DNA of 64,000 bases from Kribbella qitaiheensis (GTDB lineage: Bacteria > Actinomycetota > Actinomycetes > Propionibacteriales > Kribbellaceae). Both the position numbers and the translations under genes were made by a program. Below, in pieces: positions 36,213 to 44,610 of this stretch (position 1 is its first letter; each line of letters begins with the position of its first letter). The notes under the pieces were generated by a model. It was given only the letters and a program-made list of their open reading frames with translations, searched no databases and was not told the DNA's origin. The stretch lies in NCBI RefSeq assembly GCF_014217565.1, contig NZ_CP043661.1, positions 7,316,001 through 7,380,000 of the forward strand, in the 5' to 3' direction.

Positions 36213-37181
36213 TTATCGGGGGTTCCAGCCGTTCTCCAGCTGGGCCTTGATCCGCAGCACGCTCGTCACGTAGAGCTTGGTATCGGGATACATCCCGTTA
36301 CGCCGTACGCCGCCCAGGCCCTGGTAGTAGCCCGCGACGGCGATGTCGAGCTTGGCCGCGGCGGTCAGCCGGTCGAGCAGGACGACCCCGGCGGTGACGT
36401 TGTCGAGCGGCTTCAGCAGATCCAGGTTGCGGCCGACGATGCTGGACGCGAACCGGCCGGTCGAGGGGATCACCTGCATCGCGCCGATGGCGTTCGCGGG
36501 GGAGACCACCCGCTGCTTCCAGCCGGACTCCTGCCAGGAGACAGCGAGCGCCAACTCCGGATCGACGCCGTACTTGTGCGCGGTGGAGACGATCAGTGCC
36601 CGCATCTGGGCGCGGGTCGGCAGCTTGCGCTTGGCCAGGGTCGCCCTGTTCTTGTCCGCCTGGGCGACGATGTGGTCGGCGTACGTCCGGCCGGCGAAGG
36701 TGTTGTTCTTCTTCTTACCGACCGGCTTTGCCTTTGCCTTGGGCACCGGTACCGGGACGCGCAGCGGCTTGCCGGCGTAGATGTGCGAGGACGGCTTCAG
36801 GCCGTTCACCGACAGCAGGTAACCCTGCGTCACGCGGTACCGCTTGGCGATCTTGTCGATCGTGTCGCCGGACTTGACGATGTAGATGATCTGGCCGGCC
36901 TTCGGCTGCGTCGGCCTGCCCTGCCTGGGCTGGGTCTGCTGGGCCGGTTTGCCGGGCAGGCTGAGCACGGCACCGGCGTAGATCGCGTTGCCGTTGCCCG
37001 GGAGGTTGTTCAGGGCAACCAGTGTCTTGACGGTGGTTCCGTACCGGGTGGCGATCTGACTGAGCGTGTCGCCGCTTTTTACCTTGTAGTGCCCGAAGCC
37101 GGGTGAACCGGCGGTGATCACTCCAGCAGCCAGCAGCGGGACCGCGATCCCGGTCAAGATTCGTACGACCTTGTGACGCAT
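36213..37181 (-). CDS. LysM-domain lytic transglycosylase, secreted
   Basis: A 322-residue exported murein hydrolase. Signal peptide VVRILTGIAVPLLAAGVITAGS, then two LysM modules, HYKVKSGDTLSQIATRYGTTVKTLVALNNL and IYIVKSGDTIDKIAKRYRVTQGYLLSVNGL, with a Lys/Pro-rich linker. The SLT-type catalytic domain is ALIVSTAHKYGVDPELALAVSWQESGWKQRVVSPANAIGAMQVIPSTG, with Glu in QESGW as the acid/base. It cleaves the MurNAc-GlcNAc bond of peptidoglycan. The PASTA kinase next door is transcribed the same way. The 263-base upstream gap is AT-rich near 37255-37315 and likely holds the promoter. Confidence 0.92.
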   Translation of the reverse strand: MRHKVVRILTGIAVPLLAAGVITAGSPGFGHYKVKSGDTLSQIATRYGTTVKTLVALNNLPGNGNAIYAGAVLSLPGKPAQQTQPRQGRPTQPKAGQIIYIVKSGDTIDKIAKRYRVTQGYLLSVNGLKPSSHIYAGKPLRVPVPVPKAKAKPVGKKKNNTFAGRTYADHIVAQADKNRATLAKRKLPTRAQMRALIVSTAHKYGVDPELALAVSWQESGWKQRVVSPANAIGAMQVIPSTGRFASSIVGRNLDLLKPLDNVTAGVVLLDRLTAAAKLDIAVAGYYQGLGGVRRNGMYPDTKLYVTSVLRIKAQLENGWNPR

Positions 37182-37444
37182 ATCCGTCTCCCCGTGTCAA
37201 CGTTCCTTGACGGTAAGTGCAGGTACGGATGTGACAACAGGTGCGCATGGGTCACTTGTTACGGCTGTTACTCAATGTTTACAGTTTATGCCTGAACTAC
37301 ATTGATGTGGTTCACAATCGATCGACGCGTCGAAGTGTTCCGATCACCGAAAGCGTGTACCGCCAAGCGTCCCGATCGAGGCGATTGCTCCCGGCAACAG
37401 GGTGCCGAGGGCACCTATCGGCAGCTCCGGTCGGTGACTGAGCG

Positions 37445-38221
37445 TCAGTACGACAGGCGGCCGTCGACCGGCGAGGACGCCTGGGCCGAATGCCAGCGGC
37501 GGGGGATCCGCCCGGCCAGCCGCGCGCTACGTCCCGCGGTGACGGCGTCGCGCATCGCGGCGGCCATCAGGGCGGGCCGTTCGGCGCGGGTGACCGCGGT
37601 GGCGAGCAGGACCGCGTCGCAGCCGAGTTCCATCGCCAGCGCGGCGTCACTCGCTGTGCCGATCCCGGCATCCAGTACTACGGGGACGTTGGCGGCCTCG
37701 ACGATCATGGCGATGTTGTGCGGGTTCCGGATGCCCAGACCCGAGCCGATCGGCGAACCCAACGGCATCACCGCCACGCACCCGGCCTGCTCGAGCCGGC
37801 GAGCCAGGATCGGGTCGTCGTTCGTGTAGGCGAACACGGAGAACCCGTCCGCGGCCAGCGTCTCGGCCGCGTCCAGCAGCTCCACCGGATCGGGCAGCAG
37901 GGTGTGGTCGTCCGCGACCACCTCAAGCTTGATCAGGTTCGTCTCCAGCGCCTCTCGGGCCAGCCGGGCGGTGAGGACTGCCTCGCCGGCGGTGAAGCAG
38001 CCAGCGGTGTTAGGGAGGACAGCGATGCCGTGCTTACGCAGTACGTCGAGCACTGAGCCCTGCTGGCTCGGGTCGAGCCGCCGGAGCGCCACTGTGGTGA
38101 GCTCCGTCCCAGACGCGACCAGAGCCTCCTCCAGTACTTCGAGGCTCGGTGCGCCGCCGGTACCCATCACCAGCCGCGAGGTCAGCTCGTGCCCGGCGAT
38201 CGTCAGGGTGTCGTCACTCAT
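37445..38221 (-). CDS. thiG: Thiazole synthase ThiG
   Basis: A 258-residue ThiG that condenses deoxyxylulose-5-phosphate, dehydroglycine and ThiS-thiocarboxylate into the thiazole of thiamine. LTIAGHELTSRLVMGTGGAPSLEVL, TELTTVALRRLD, VLPNTAGCFTAGEAVLTARLAREAL, NLIKLEVVADDHTLLPD (Schiff-base Lys region), AVMPLGSPIGSGLGIRNP and VPVVLDAGIGTASDAALAMELG match the family. Same strand and close to thiS and thiO (gaps of 9 and 8 bases), a single operon thiO-thiS-thiG. The C-terminal 20 residues are less conserved. Confidence 0.96.
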   Translation of the reverse strand: MSDDTLTIAGHELTSRLVMGTGGAPSLEVLEEALVASGTELTTVALRRLDPSQQGSVLDVLRKHGIAVLPNTAGCFTAGEAVLTARLAREALETNLIKLEVVADDHTLLPDPVELLDAAETLAADGFSVFAYTNDDPILARRLEQAGCVAVMPLGSPIGSGLGIRNPHNIAMIVEAANVPVVLDAGIGTASDAALAMELGCDAVLLATAVTRAERPALMAAAMRDAVTAGRSARLAGRIPRRWHSAQASSPVDGRLSY

Positions 38222-38230
38222 GGTTCCTCC

Positions 38231-38431
38231 TCAACCGCCTTGGACCGCAGTGAGGATCTCCACCCGGTCACCCTCGGCCAGTGTCGTACCTGTCCACTCG
38301 GCCCGGGTCACAACTGCCTCGTTCACCGCCACAGCCACGCCGATGGGGCTACGCGCCCAGCGGTCGACGACGTCGGCGACCGTGGTCCCTGCTGCGATCT
38401 CTTCGGCGCTGCCGTTCACGTGCACCTTCAT
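38231..38431 (-). CDS. thiS: Sulfur-carrier protein ThiS
   Basis: A 66-residue ubiquitin-fold carrier: MKVHVNGSAEEIAAGTTVADVV, VAVAVNEAVVTRAEWTGTTLAEGDRVEILTAVQGG, ending in the obligatory Gly-Gly that is adenylated and thiocarboxylated. ATG 38431 has GTGAGG just upstream; the GTG at 38443 overlapping the thiO stop is also in frame and would add MSEA. Between thiO and thiG in the operon. Confidence 0.95.
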   Translation of the reverse strand: MKVHVNGSAEEIAAGTTVADVVDRWARSPIGVAVAVNEAVVTRAEWTGTTLAEGDRVEILTAVQGG

Positions 38432-38439
38432 AGCCTCAC

Positions 38440-39606
38440 TCACCTCGCTACCTTAGGCATGACCTCACCTGTGGCGAACCGACTGACCAGGAATGGCGCC
38501 GCAAGGTCAGGGACCGTCCCTGTCTGGACGGTCTCGGCTATGAGCGAGGCGGTGACCGGCGTCAGCAGTACTCCGTTGCGATAGTGACCGGTTGCCCAGA
38601 GCAGTCCGTCGAGCCCGGACGGTCCCAGGATCGGCGCGTTGTCAGGTGTTGCGGGCCGCAGTCCCGCGACCGTCTCGACCAGCTCCAGCTCGTCGGTGAT
38701 CGGCAAGACCATTCGTGCGTCGCGCAGCAAGGAGAACACGCCCCCTGCGAGTACACGCGTGTCGTAGCCGAGCTCGCTTGTCGTCGCGCCCACCACCAGC
38801 TCGCCGCCGGGCCGGGGGACCAGGTAGACCGAGAACCCCCGGGTAGTGGCTCGGACGGTGTGGTGCAGGGCCGGGCGGTAGGCCTCTGGGACTCGCAGTC
38901 GGAGGACCTCGCCCTTGACCGGCCTGACCGGCGGCCGCAGCTCCTCGGGGATCCCCTTCAGTTGTGCGGACCACGGGCCGGTTGCCGCCACGATCTGGCT
39001 GGACCTGATCGTGCTGCCGTCCTCCAGCTCCACGCCGACTGCCGTAGTACCGGCTGTGAGGACCCGGGCGACCTGCTGTCGCTCCAGCTGTACGCCGGTG
39101 AGCTCGGTCGCGCGCAGGAGGGCTGACACCGCCTGGCGGTTGTCCACCGAGTGGTCGCCGGGCACCCAGACACCGCCGGAGACGCCTGCTGCGAGCAGTG
39201 GTTCGCGCTTGCGGGCCTCGCGGCCGGAGAGCTCCTCGACGTCGAGTCCGAGCCGGCGCTGGTAGTCCGCGAGGCGACGGAGCGCGGCGGCGTCGTCCAC
39301 GTCGTACGCGACCGAGAGAGTTCCAGTGCGATTGAGCCCGGCCGACTGGCCTGTCAGGGATTCCAGCTCCGCGGCGAAATCGGGCCAGGCGGCGACGCTG
39401 GCCAGGTTGAGGGCCAATAGTTCGTCTTCGCCGTACTCGACCTCGGTGACCGGCGCGAGCATGCCGGCCGCGACGGCGGAGGTGCGGCTGCCGGGTGTCG
39501 GATCACATACGGTCACCTGGATACCGTCTGCCGCGAGTCGCCAAGCGATCGCCAGGCCGATCAGTCCGCCGCCGATGACGACGACTTCCGAAGTTCGCTC
39601 AGCCAT
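38440..39606 (-). CDS. thiO: Glycine oxidase ThiO
   Basis: A 388-residue DAO-family flavoprotein that oxidises glycine to the imine needed by ThiG. FAD-binding VVVIGGGLIGLAIAWRLAADGIQVTVCD, SAVAAGMLAPVTEVEYGEDELL, AATGPWSAQLKGI, VRPVKGEVLRLRVP, and the terminal GLRPATPDNAPILGPSGLDGLLWATGHYRNGVLLTPVTASLIAE are diagnostic. ATG 39606 begins right at the dinucleotide-binding strand. Divergent from thiE with only 59 bases between starts; no TPP-riboswitch (thi-box) sequence is visible there. Confidence 0.94.
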   Translation of the reverse strand: MAERTSEVVVIGGGLIGLAIAWRLAADGIQVTVCDPTPGSRTSAVAAGMLAPVTEVEYGEDELLALNLASVAAWPDFAAELESLTGQSAGLNRTGTLSVAYDVDDAAALRRLADYQRRLGLDVEELSGREARKREPLLAAGVSGGVWVPGDHSVDNRQAVSALLRATELTGVQLERQQVARVLTAGTTAVGVELEDGSTIRSSQIVAATGPWSAQLKGIPEELRPPVRPVKGEVLRLRVPEAYRPALHHTVRATTRGFSVYLVPRPGGELVVGATTSELGYDTRVLAGGVFSLLRDARMVLPITDELELVETVAGLRPATPDNAPILGPSGLDGLLWATGHYRNGVLLTPVTASLIAETVQTGTVPDLAAPFLVSRFATGEVMPKVAR

Positions 39607-39665
39607 GGCAGTAAGGGTACGACGCCTGAATACATTGCAGGAGGGCCACATGGCAGGCTGGGCCT

Positions 39666-40331
39666 GTGACTGAGCACACCGCTGACGCCGTACTGCGCGA
39701 ACGACTCGCCGATGCCCGCCTCTACCTCTGCGTGGATGCGCGGGAGAAGCAGGGCGACCTGCAGCAGTTCCTGGACGCCGCCCTCGCTGGTGGCGTCGAC
39801 ATCGTGCAGCTCCGCCAGAAGGACCTTGAGGCGGCTGACGAGCTTGCGGCCCTGGAGGTGTTCGCAGACGCCTGCAAGCGGCACGGCAAGCTGCTGGCGG
39901 TCAACGACCGGGCAGATATCGCCTTCGCAGCAGGTGCCGATGTGCTGCACCTAGGTCAGCGGGACCTGCCTGTGCACGCAGCACGAGCCATCACTGGACA
40001 GGAGCCGTTGATAGGCCGCTCCACTCATACCTTCAGCCAAGTGAATGCAGCAGTTACTGAACATGGCTCGGACTACTTCTGCGTCGGCCCTGTCTGGGCG
40101 ACTCCCACCAAGCCCGGCAGAAGCGCCGCCGGACTGGAGCTGGTCTCGTACGCCGCCAGTAGGCAGTCCGTGAAGCCGTGGTTCGCCATCGGCGGCATCG
40201 ACCTCGCCAGGCTGGACGAGGTCGTCGAGGCCGGCGCCGAGCGAGTGGTCGTCGTACGGGCGATCGCTGAAGCCGATGACCCGGCTGCTGCGGCATCGGA
40301 GTTCAGCAGGCGGTTGCGGGGTACCGGGTGA
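39666..40331 (+). CDS. thiE: Thiamine-phosphate synthase ThiE
   Basis: A 221-residue TIM barrel that joins HMP-PP and thiazole phosphate. LYLCVDAR, GGVDIVQLRQKDLEAADELAALEVFADACKRHGKLLAVNDRADIAFAAGADVLHLGQRDLPV (pyrophosphate and Mg sites), IGRSTHTFSQVNAA, DYFCVGPVWATPTKPGRSAAGLELV and WFAIGGIDLARLDEVVEAGAERVVVVRAI follow the family consensus. GTG 39666. The stop overlaps the GTG of the barnase-like gene (GTGA), so they are translationally coupled, an odd pairing for a vitamin gene. Confidence 0.95.
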   Translation: MTEHTADAVLRERLADARLYLCVDAREKQGDLQQFLDAALAGGVDIVQLRQKDLEAADELAALEVFADACKRHGKLLAVNDRADIAFAAGADVLHLGQRDLPVHAARAITGQEPLIGRSTHTFSQVNAAVTEHGSDYFCVGPVWATPTKPGRSAAGLELVSYAASRQSVKPWFAIGGIDLARLDEVVEAGAERVVVVRAIAEADDPAAAASEFSRRLRGTG

Positions 40332-40759
40332 TCAACAATCCGAAGACGGCCCGGATCATCGCCGCAGTGGTGATCGCCATGCTGGTGATCACGCTGGCTG
40401 CCTCACTACTCGGCTGCAGCGCGGACAAGGCGGCCGGGCAGCCGCAGAAGGACCCGGACAGCGGGCTGGTCTTCGTCGCCGTCGTGGACCTGCCCAAGGA
40501 AGCGCAGCAGACGCTGAAGCTCATCGACAAGGGCGGCCCGTATCCGTACAGCCGGGACGGCATCGTGTACAGCAACTTCGAGAAGATCCTGCCGAAGGAA
40601 GCCGGCGGGTACTACCACGAGTACACGGTGAAGACGCCGGGGGAGAAGGACCGAGGCGCCCGCCGGATCGTGACCGGGAAGAACAGTGAGCGTTATTACA
40701 CCGACGATCACTACCAGTCGTTCCGCCGGATCAGGGCGGACGGGGGGACCGACGGATGA
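40328..40759 (+). CDS. Barnase-type ribonuclease with lipoprotein-like signal
   Basis: A 143-residue guanyl-specific RNase of the N1/T1/Ba group. N-terminal hydrophobic segment RIIAAVVIAMLVITLAASLLGC ends in Cys30, a lipobox-like L-L-G-C, so the enzyme may be tethered outside the membrane. The catalytic set of barnase maps to Glu98 (YYHEYTV), Arg109 and Arg113 (DRGARRIV) and His128 (TDDHYQSF). It overlaps the barstar gene by four bases (ATGA) and thiE by four (GTGA). Normal barnases are secreted and held off inside the cell by barstar. The lipid anchor would be unusual. Confidence 0.85.
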   Translation: MINNPKTARIIAAVVIAMLVITLAASLLGCSADKAAGQPQKDPDSGLVFVAVVDLPKEAQQTLKLIDKGGPYPYSRDGIVYSNFEKILPKEAGGYYHEYTVKTPGEKDRGARRIVTGKNSERYYTDDHYQSFRRIRADGGTDG

Positions 40760-41187
40760 CCGATCTGCACACCTTGCTGGCGAACGGGCTGCGGCCTGGG
40801 GTGTACCGCTGGCACGCTCACAAGCTCACTGCCGACCACGTACGCCGTACCGTGACCGCGGCGGGCTGGAGCTTCGTCCTGCTGGACACGACGCAGGTGT
40901 CCGACAAGGCGGGCTTCCTGGACGTCTGCAAGACCACCTTCGACCTACCGCGCTGGTTCGGACGGAACTGGGACGCACTGGCCGACTCGCTGAGTGACAG
41001 GTCGACAGGCGAGCCCGAGGTGGTGCTGTGGGAGGGGTGGCGAGAGCTGCTCGACCACGACCACGACACGGTCGACGTGGCGCTGCAGATCTTCGGCGAA
41101 GACGCGAAGGAGTCCGGCCAACTGCGGTTCCTGCTCCGCGAGGCTCACGACGTACCGGATCTGGTCAACGACCTGCCGGTGGTCTAG
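40756..41187 (+). CDS. Barstar-family RNase inhibitor
   Basis: A 143-residue barstar-like protein: GVYRWHAHKLTADHVRRTVTAAGWSFVLLDTTQVSDKAGFLDVCKTTFDLPRWFGRNWDALADSLSD contains the conserved KxxFLxxxxxxFxFPxYFGxNWDAL pattern that binds the RNase active site. VVLWEGWRELL follows. Its ATG overlaps the stop of the RNase gene, the typical toxin-inhibitor arrangement that keeps both in step. Cytoplasmic. Its 3' end overlaps the convergent DUF2071 gene by 23 bases. Confidence 0.9.
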   Translation: MTDLHTLLANGLRPGVYRWHAHKLTADHVRRTVTAAGWSFVLLDTTQVSDKAGFLDVCKTTFDLPRWFGRNWDALADSLSDRSTGEPEVVLWEGWRELLDHDHDTVDVALQIFGEDAKESGQLRFLLREAHDVPDLVNDLPVV

Positions 41188-41920
41188 GAGTACTGGCCAG
41201 GGTCGGTCGTCTGAAGCGCGCTGGTACGCCGTGGCTGAAGGAGACGTGGTCCGGTGGGCGGCCGCTGAGCTCCTGGAGACCTACGGACGCGAGCAGACCG
41301 TGTTCCTCGAAGGCGGTGAGCTCGGCGGTTCGTAGTACCCAGGCGGGGTGCTCGTTGGGCAGGTGCCACGTGCGGCCTGCTCGGGCGACATGCAGGCCCC
41401 AGCGGGCGGTCAGGAAGTGCTCCAGCGGCCCAGGGGTGAGCGTGTCGCCGAGCTGGACTCGGATGGTGCTGCTGGCGCTCGTCCCCGGCCACCGCAGGCT
41501 GGAGCTGTAGGTGTGGGTGTCGCCGTGGACCTGGTGGCGCATCCGGGCCCAGCGGTAGGGGAGGCCGAAGACGCTCCGCGCTGTCGCGACCACTGCGGCA
41601 CGATCCGCGTCGAGGCTCAGGAAGACCACACCGCGCCGACCGGTCGCGTCGACGGAATACAGCCTGATGTTGGTCTCCAGGAAGGTTCCCAGCCACGGCA
41701 CGGCAGGTCCATGCGGCAGTCCCGTCCCTGTCATGCGGAAGGGGACCAGGCCGACATAGCTCTTGCCCTCGTACGTGTCCGGCTCAGTGCCCGGCGGGTA
41801 GAAGCGTCGCAGACTCGCCGGCTCCACGGCCCAATGGAGGAAGACCAGATCGCGCCAGTTCTGCCTGACGATCTGCGGTCGCCGGAGTGGTGGCGCCTCG
41901 ACCTGCACCGGCTCTGCCAT
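41165..41920 (-). CDS. DUF2071 (YqjF-like) protein
   Basis: A 251-residue DUF2071 protein: NWRDLVFLHWAVEPASLRRFYPPGTEPDTYEGKSYVGLVPFRM, WLGTFLETNIRLYSVDATGRRGVVFLSLDADRAAVV, FGLPYRWARM, and EHPAWVLRTAELTAFEEHGLLASVGL are conserved in this family. Acetoacetate-decarboxylase-like beta fold is suspected, function unknown. It ends inside the barstar gene on the other strand. No partner gene in its own direction. Confidence 0.85.
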   Translation of the reverse strand: MAEPVQVEAPPLRRPQIVRQNWRDLVFLHWAVEPASLRRFYPPGTEPDTYEGKSYVGLVPFRMTGTGLPHGPAVPWLGTFLETNIRLYSVDATGRRGVVFLSLDADRAAVVATARSVFGLPYRWARMRHQVHGDTHTYSSSLRWPGTSASSTIRVQLGDTLTPGPLEHFLTARWGLHVARAGRTWHLPNEHPAWVLRTAELTAFEEHGLLASVGLQELSGRPPDHVSFSHGVPARFRRPTLASTPRPPAGR

Positions 41921-41974
41921 AGGGGCCTGTTTCTAGGGAGTTCTAACGATTTCTAGGGAAATCTAAGGAGCTCG

Positions 41975-43045
41975 TCACAGGTGCCGGGAGGTTGCTGCGA
42001 CCGCCAGGTCGGCGAGTGCCTTGCGGGCGGTCTCGTCGTCGATGGGGGCCCGATCCAGCGCCGCCAGGGCGTCCTCGGTCTTGTCGGTGATCAGGTCCTC
42101 ACAGGCCTGGACCGCGCGGCTGTCCTGCAGGATCTCGCGCAGCAACTGGACCTCGTCGTCGTCGAGATCCGGCCGCCCGAACAGCCGGTCGAACTCGCCC
42201 AGCTGCACCTCGGAGGCGTGATCCACGGCGTACGCGGTCAGCACTGTCCGCTTGCCCTCCCGCAGATCGTCGCCGGCCGGCTTCCCGGTCACCGTCGGGT
42301 CGCCGAACACTCCGAGCAGGTCGTCCCGCAGCTGGAACGCCTCGCCGAGCGGCAGCCCGTACGACGAGAGCGCGTCGATCAGATGCTGGCCGGCTCCACC
42401 GAGCGCGGCTCCGATGTGCAGCGGCCGCTCGACGGTGTAGGTCGCGGCCTTGTACCGCAGTACGCGCAGGGCACGGTCCATGTCGGCCTCGCCACTGGCC
42501 TGGGCGACGAGGTCCAGGTACTGGCCGGCCGTCACCTCGACCCGGACCGCGTCGAAGAACTTGGACGACCGGGCCAAAGCGGCCGCGTCGAAGCCGGACG
42601 TGTGCAGCATCTCGTCGGCCCAGATCAGGCAGAGATCGCCGAGCAGGATGGCCGCGCCGACACCGAAGCCGACCGGGTCGCCGCCACGTCCACTCGCTTC
42701 GGTTCGAGCCCGCTGCAGCGCCTCGAACCGCCTGTGCGCGGCGGGTGCGCCCCGGCGTACGTCGGACGAATCCATCACGTCGTCGTGGACCAGCGCGCTG
42801 ACATGCAGCATTTCCAGGCTCGCCGCGGCCTTGAGGATCGGCTGGTCGGTGTCGCCTCCCGCGGCCCGGAAACCCGAGTAGCAAAAGGAAGGACGCAATC
42901 GTTTGCCGCCGCTGGTGGCGTCCCGGGCGGCTTGGACGAGCTCGGCCAGTTCGGGCCCGATCTCGGCGAGCCGTTCCTGCTGGATGTCCAGGAAGCTGGT
43001 CAGGGCTCGCTGGACGTCGGTCGGGATGTCTGCTTCGGCATACAC
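41975..43045 (-). CDS. Polyprenyl synthetase (trans-isoprenyl diphosphate synthase)
   Basis: A 356-residue all-helical prenyltransferase adding isopentenyl units to an allylic diphosphate. GGKRLRPSFCYSGFRAAGG, LVHDDVMDSSDVRRGAPAAHRRF (first Asp-rich DDxxD with substrate loop), AILLGDLCLIWADEML, YKAATYTVERPLHIGAALGG and the second Asp motif FQLRDDLLGVFGDPTVTGKPAGDDLREGKRTVL are all present. Chain length cannot be told exactly; residues before the first Asp motif (SLEMLHVSA) suggest a short-to-medium product. GTG 43045 fits a leaderless -10 (TACCCT) seven bases upstream. Divergent from metF. Confidence 0.92.
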   Translation of the reverse strand: MYAEADIPTDVQRALTSFLDIQQERLAEIGPELAELVQAARDATSGGKRLRPSFCYSGFRAAGGDTDQPILKAAASLEMLHVSALVHDDVMDSSDVRRGAPAAHRRFEALQRARTEASGRGGDPVGFGVGAAILLGDLCLIWADEMLHTSGFDAAALARSSKFFDAVRVEVTAGQYLDLVAQASGEADMDRALRVLRYKAATYTVERPLHIGAALGGAGQHLIDALSSYGLPLGEAFQLRDDLLGVFGDPTVTGKPAGDDLREGKRTVLTAYAVDHASEVQLGEFDRLFGRPDLDDDEVQLLREILQDSRAVQACEDLITDKTEDALAALDRAPIDDETARKALADLAVAATSRHL

Positions 43046-43052
43046 GTCTCGG

Positions 43053-43095
43053 AGGGTAGTCGGTCCGCCCGCGCGAGCCCACGCCCCGGTAGCCT
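43053..43095. promoter_or_regulatory. Divergent leaderless promoters of prenyl synthetase and metF
   Basis: On the - strand TACCCT (complement of 43053-43058) lies seven bases before GTG 43045. On the + strand TAGCCT (43090-43095) lies six bases before ATG 43102. Neither start has a Shine-Dalgarno. Only 56 bases separate the two start codons, so both transcripts probably begin at their start codons. Confidence 0.6.
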
Positions 43096-43101
43096 TGGAC
43101 A

Positions 43102-44016
43102 ATGGCAAACGGTCTCCCCTCGAAGCTTCCCGGCAGCACGCCGACGATCCGCGAGCTGCTGGCGACCGGCGAGCGGTCCTTCTCGTTCGAGTTCTTCCCG
43201 CCGAAGACCCCCGAGGCCGAGGAAGTGCTCTGGCAGTCGATCCGCGAGATCGAGCAACTCCGGCCGACCTTCGTCTCGATCACGTACGGCGCCGGCGGGA
43301 CGACCCGCGACGGCACGATCCGGGTCACCGAGCGGGTCGCCCAGGACACCTCGCTGACGCCGCTGGGGCACCTGACCTGTGTCGCACACTCCAAGGACGA
43401 GCTGCGGTCGGTGATCGGCGCGTACGCCGGGTCCGGGGTCCGCAACGTACTGGCCCTGCGCGGCGACCCGCAGGGCGGCCCGAACCAGCCTTGGGTGGCG
43501 CATCCGGAGGGTATGAACCACGCGATCGAGCTGGTGTCGCTGGTTCGTGAGCTCGGCGATTTCTGTGTTGGCGTCGCGGCGTTCCCGGACAAGCACCCGG
43601 AGGCGTCCTCCTTCGACGCCGACGCGCGGGTGCTAGCGGCGAAGGCTGCTGCGGGGGCGGACTACGCGATCACCCAGATGTTCTTCGGCGCGGACGACTA
43701 CTTCCGCCTGGTCGACCGGGCGGCGGCACTCGGCTGCGACATCCCGATCCTGCCCGGCATCATGCCGGTGACGAACATCAAGCAGATCCACCGGATGGCA
43801 GAGCTGACCGGTATGGCGCTGCCCACGGCGGTGACGGACCGCCTGCACGCGGTGGAGGACGACCCGAAGGCGGTCCGCGCGGTCGGCATCGAAATCGCCA
43901 GCGAACTCTGCGACCAGCTCCTCGCCGGCGGCGCCCCCGGCATCCACTTCATCACCCTCAACCGCTCCACCGCCACCCGCCAGGTCTACAAAAACCTCCA
44001 GTCGACCCCGGTCTGA
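43102..44016 (+). CDS. metF: Methylenetetrahydrofolate reductase
   Basis: A 304-residue MetF that reduces 5,10-methylene-THF to 5-methyl-THF for methionine synthesis. FSFEFFPPKTPEAEEVLWQSI, FVSITYGAGGTTRDGTIRVTERV, HLTCVAHSKDEL, NVLALRGDPQGGPNQPW, DFCVGVAAFPDKHPEA, AAAGADYAITQMFFGADDYFRLVDRAAALGCDIPILPGIMPVTN and PGIHFITLNRSTATRQVYKNL all fit. Leaderless start at ATG 43102. Intact and of normal bacterial length. Gene order prenyl synthetase/metF is shared with other actinobacteria. Confidence 0.96.
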   Translation: MANGLPSKLPGSTPTIRELLATGERSFSFEFFPPKTPEAEEVLWQSIREIEQLRPTFVSITYGAGGTTRDGTIRVTERVAQDTSLTPLGHLTCVAHSKDELRSVIGAYAGSGVRNVLALRGDPQGGPNQPWVAHPEGMNHAIELVSLVRELGDFCVGVAAFPDKHPEASSFDADARVLAAKAAAGADYAITQMFFGADDYFRLVDRAAALGCDIPILPGIMPVTNIKQIHRMAELTGMALPTAVTDRLHAVEDDPKAVRAVGIEIASELCDQLLAGGAPGIHFITLNRSTATRQVYKNLQSTPV

Positions 44017-44043
44017 CGCGGGCGGACGCTCTATCCTGAGCGG

Positions 44044-44574
44044 GTGGCTGACCCGTCCGATCTGCTGATGGACCGCACGCTCGTGTTGCTCCGACACGCC
44101 AAGGCGGTGCCGCCCGAGTCGATGCCCGACCTCGAGCGCCCCCTGGCGGACCGCGGCCGCGCCGACGCCGCCGCGGCCGGCCGCTACCTCGTTGCCCAAG
44201 GCATCGATGCCGAGCTGGTGGTCTGCTCGCCCTCGACCCGCACCCGCGAGACCTGGCAGTACGCCACCGAGGCAGGCGCGACCGCAACGGACGTCTGGTA
44301 CGACCGCCGCGTCTACAGCGCCGGCACCGACGAACTCCTGGACGTCCTGCACGACATCCCCGCCGACACCCGCACCGTCATCCTGGTCGGCCACGCCCCC
44401 GGAATCCCTTGGCTGGCAGACGAACTGGCCCTCGACGGCACCAGCCCGTCCCGCGTAGAACTCACCCAGAAATACCCCACCAGCGGCCTGACAGTCCTCC
44501 ACCTGACCACCCGCTGGTCCGACCTCAGCTCCGACGACGCCGACCTGGTCGACTACGTCATCCCCCGCGGCTGA
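44044..44574 (+). CDS. SixA-type histidine phosphatase
   Basis: A 176-residue histidine phosphatase: RTLVLLRHAKAVPP carries the catalytic RH, ERPLADRGRADAAAAGRYL, VVCSPSTRTRETWQY the second Arg, and VILVGHAPGIPWLADEL the second His. SixA-like proteins dephosphorylate phosphohistidine in signalling or PTS proteins; others act on sugar phosphates. GTG 44044 has TATCCT six bases upstream, so a leaderless start. It ends 36 bases before the convergent HelD-like gene. Confidence 0.9.
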   Translation: MADPSDLLMDRTLVLLRHAKAVPPESMPDLERPLADRGRADAAAAGRYLVAQGIDAELVVCSPSTRTRETWQYATEAGATATDVWYDRRVYSAGTDELLDVLHDIPADTRTVILVGHAPGIPWLADELALDGTSPSRVELTQKYPTSGLTVLHLTTRWSDLSSDDADLVDYVIPRG

Positions 44575-44610
44575 CCCCCGCCCGCCGCCGAGATAGGACC
44601 AGCAGGTCGG

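Noticed and set aside
39607..39665. A TPP riboswitch for the thiamine genes.
   Set aside because: The 59-base gap between thiO and thiE is too short, and no thi-box sequence is present on either strand.
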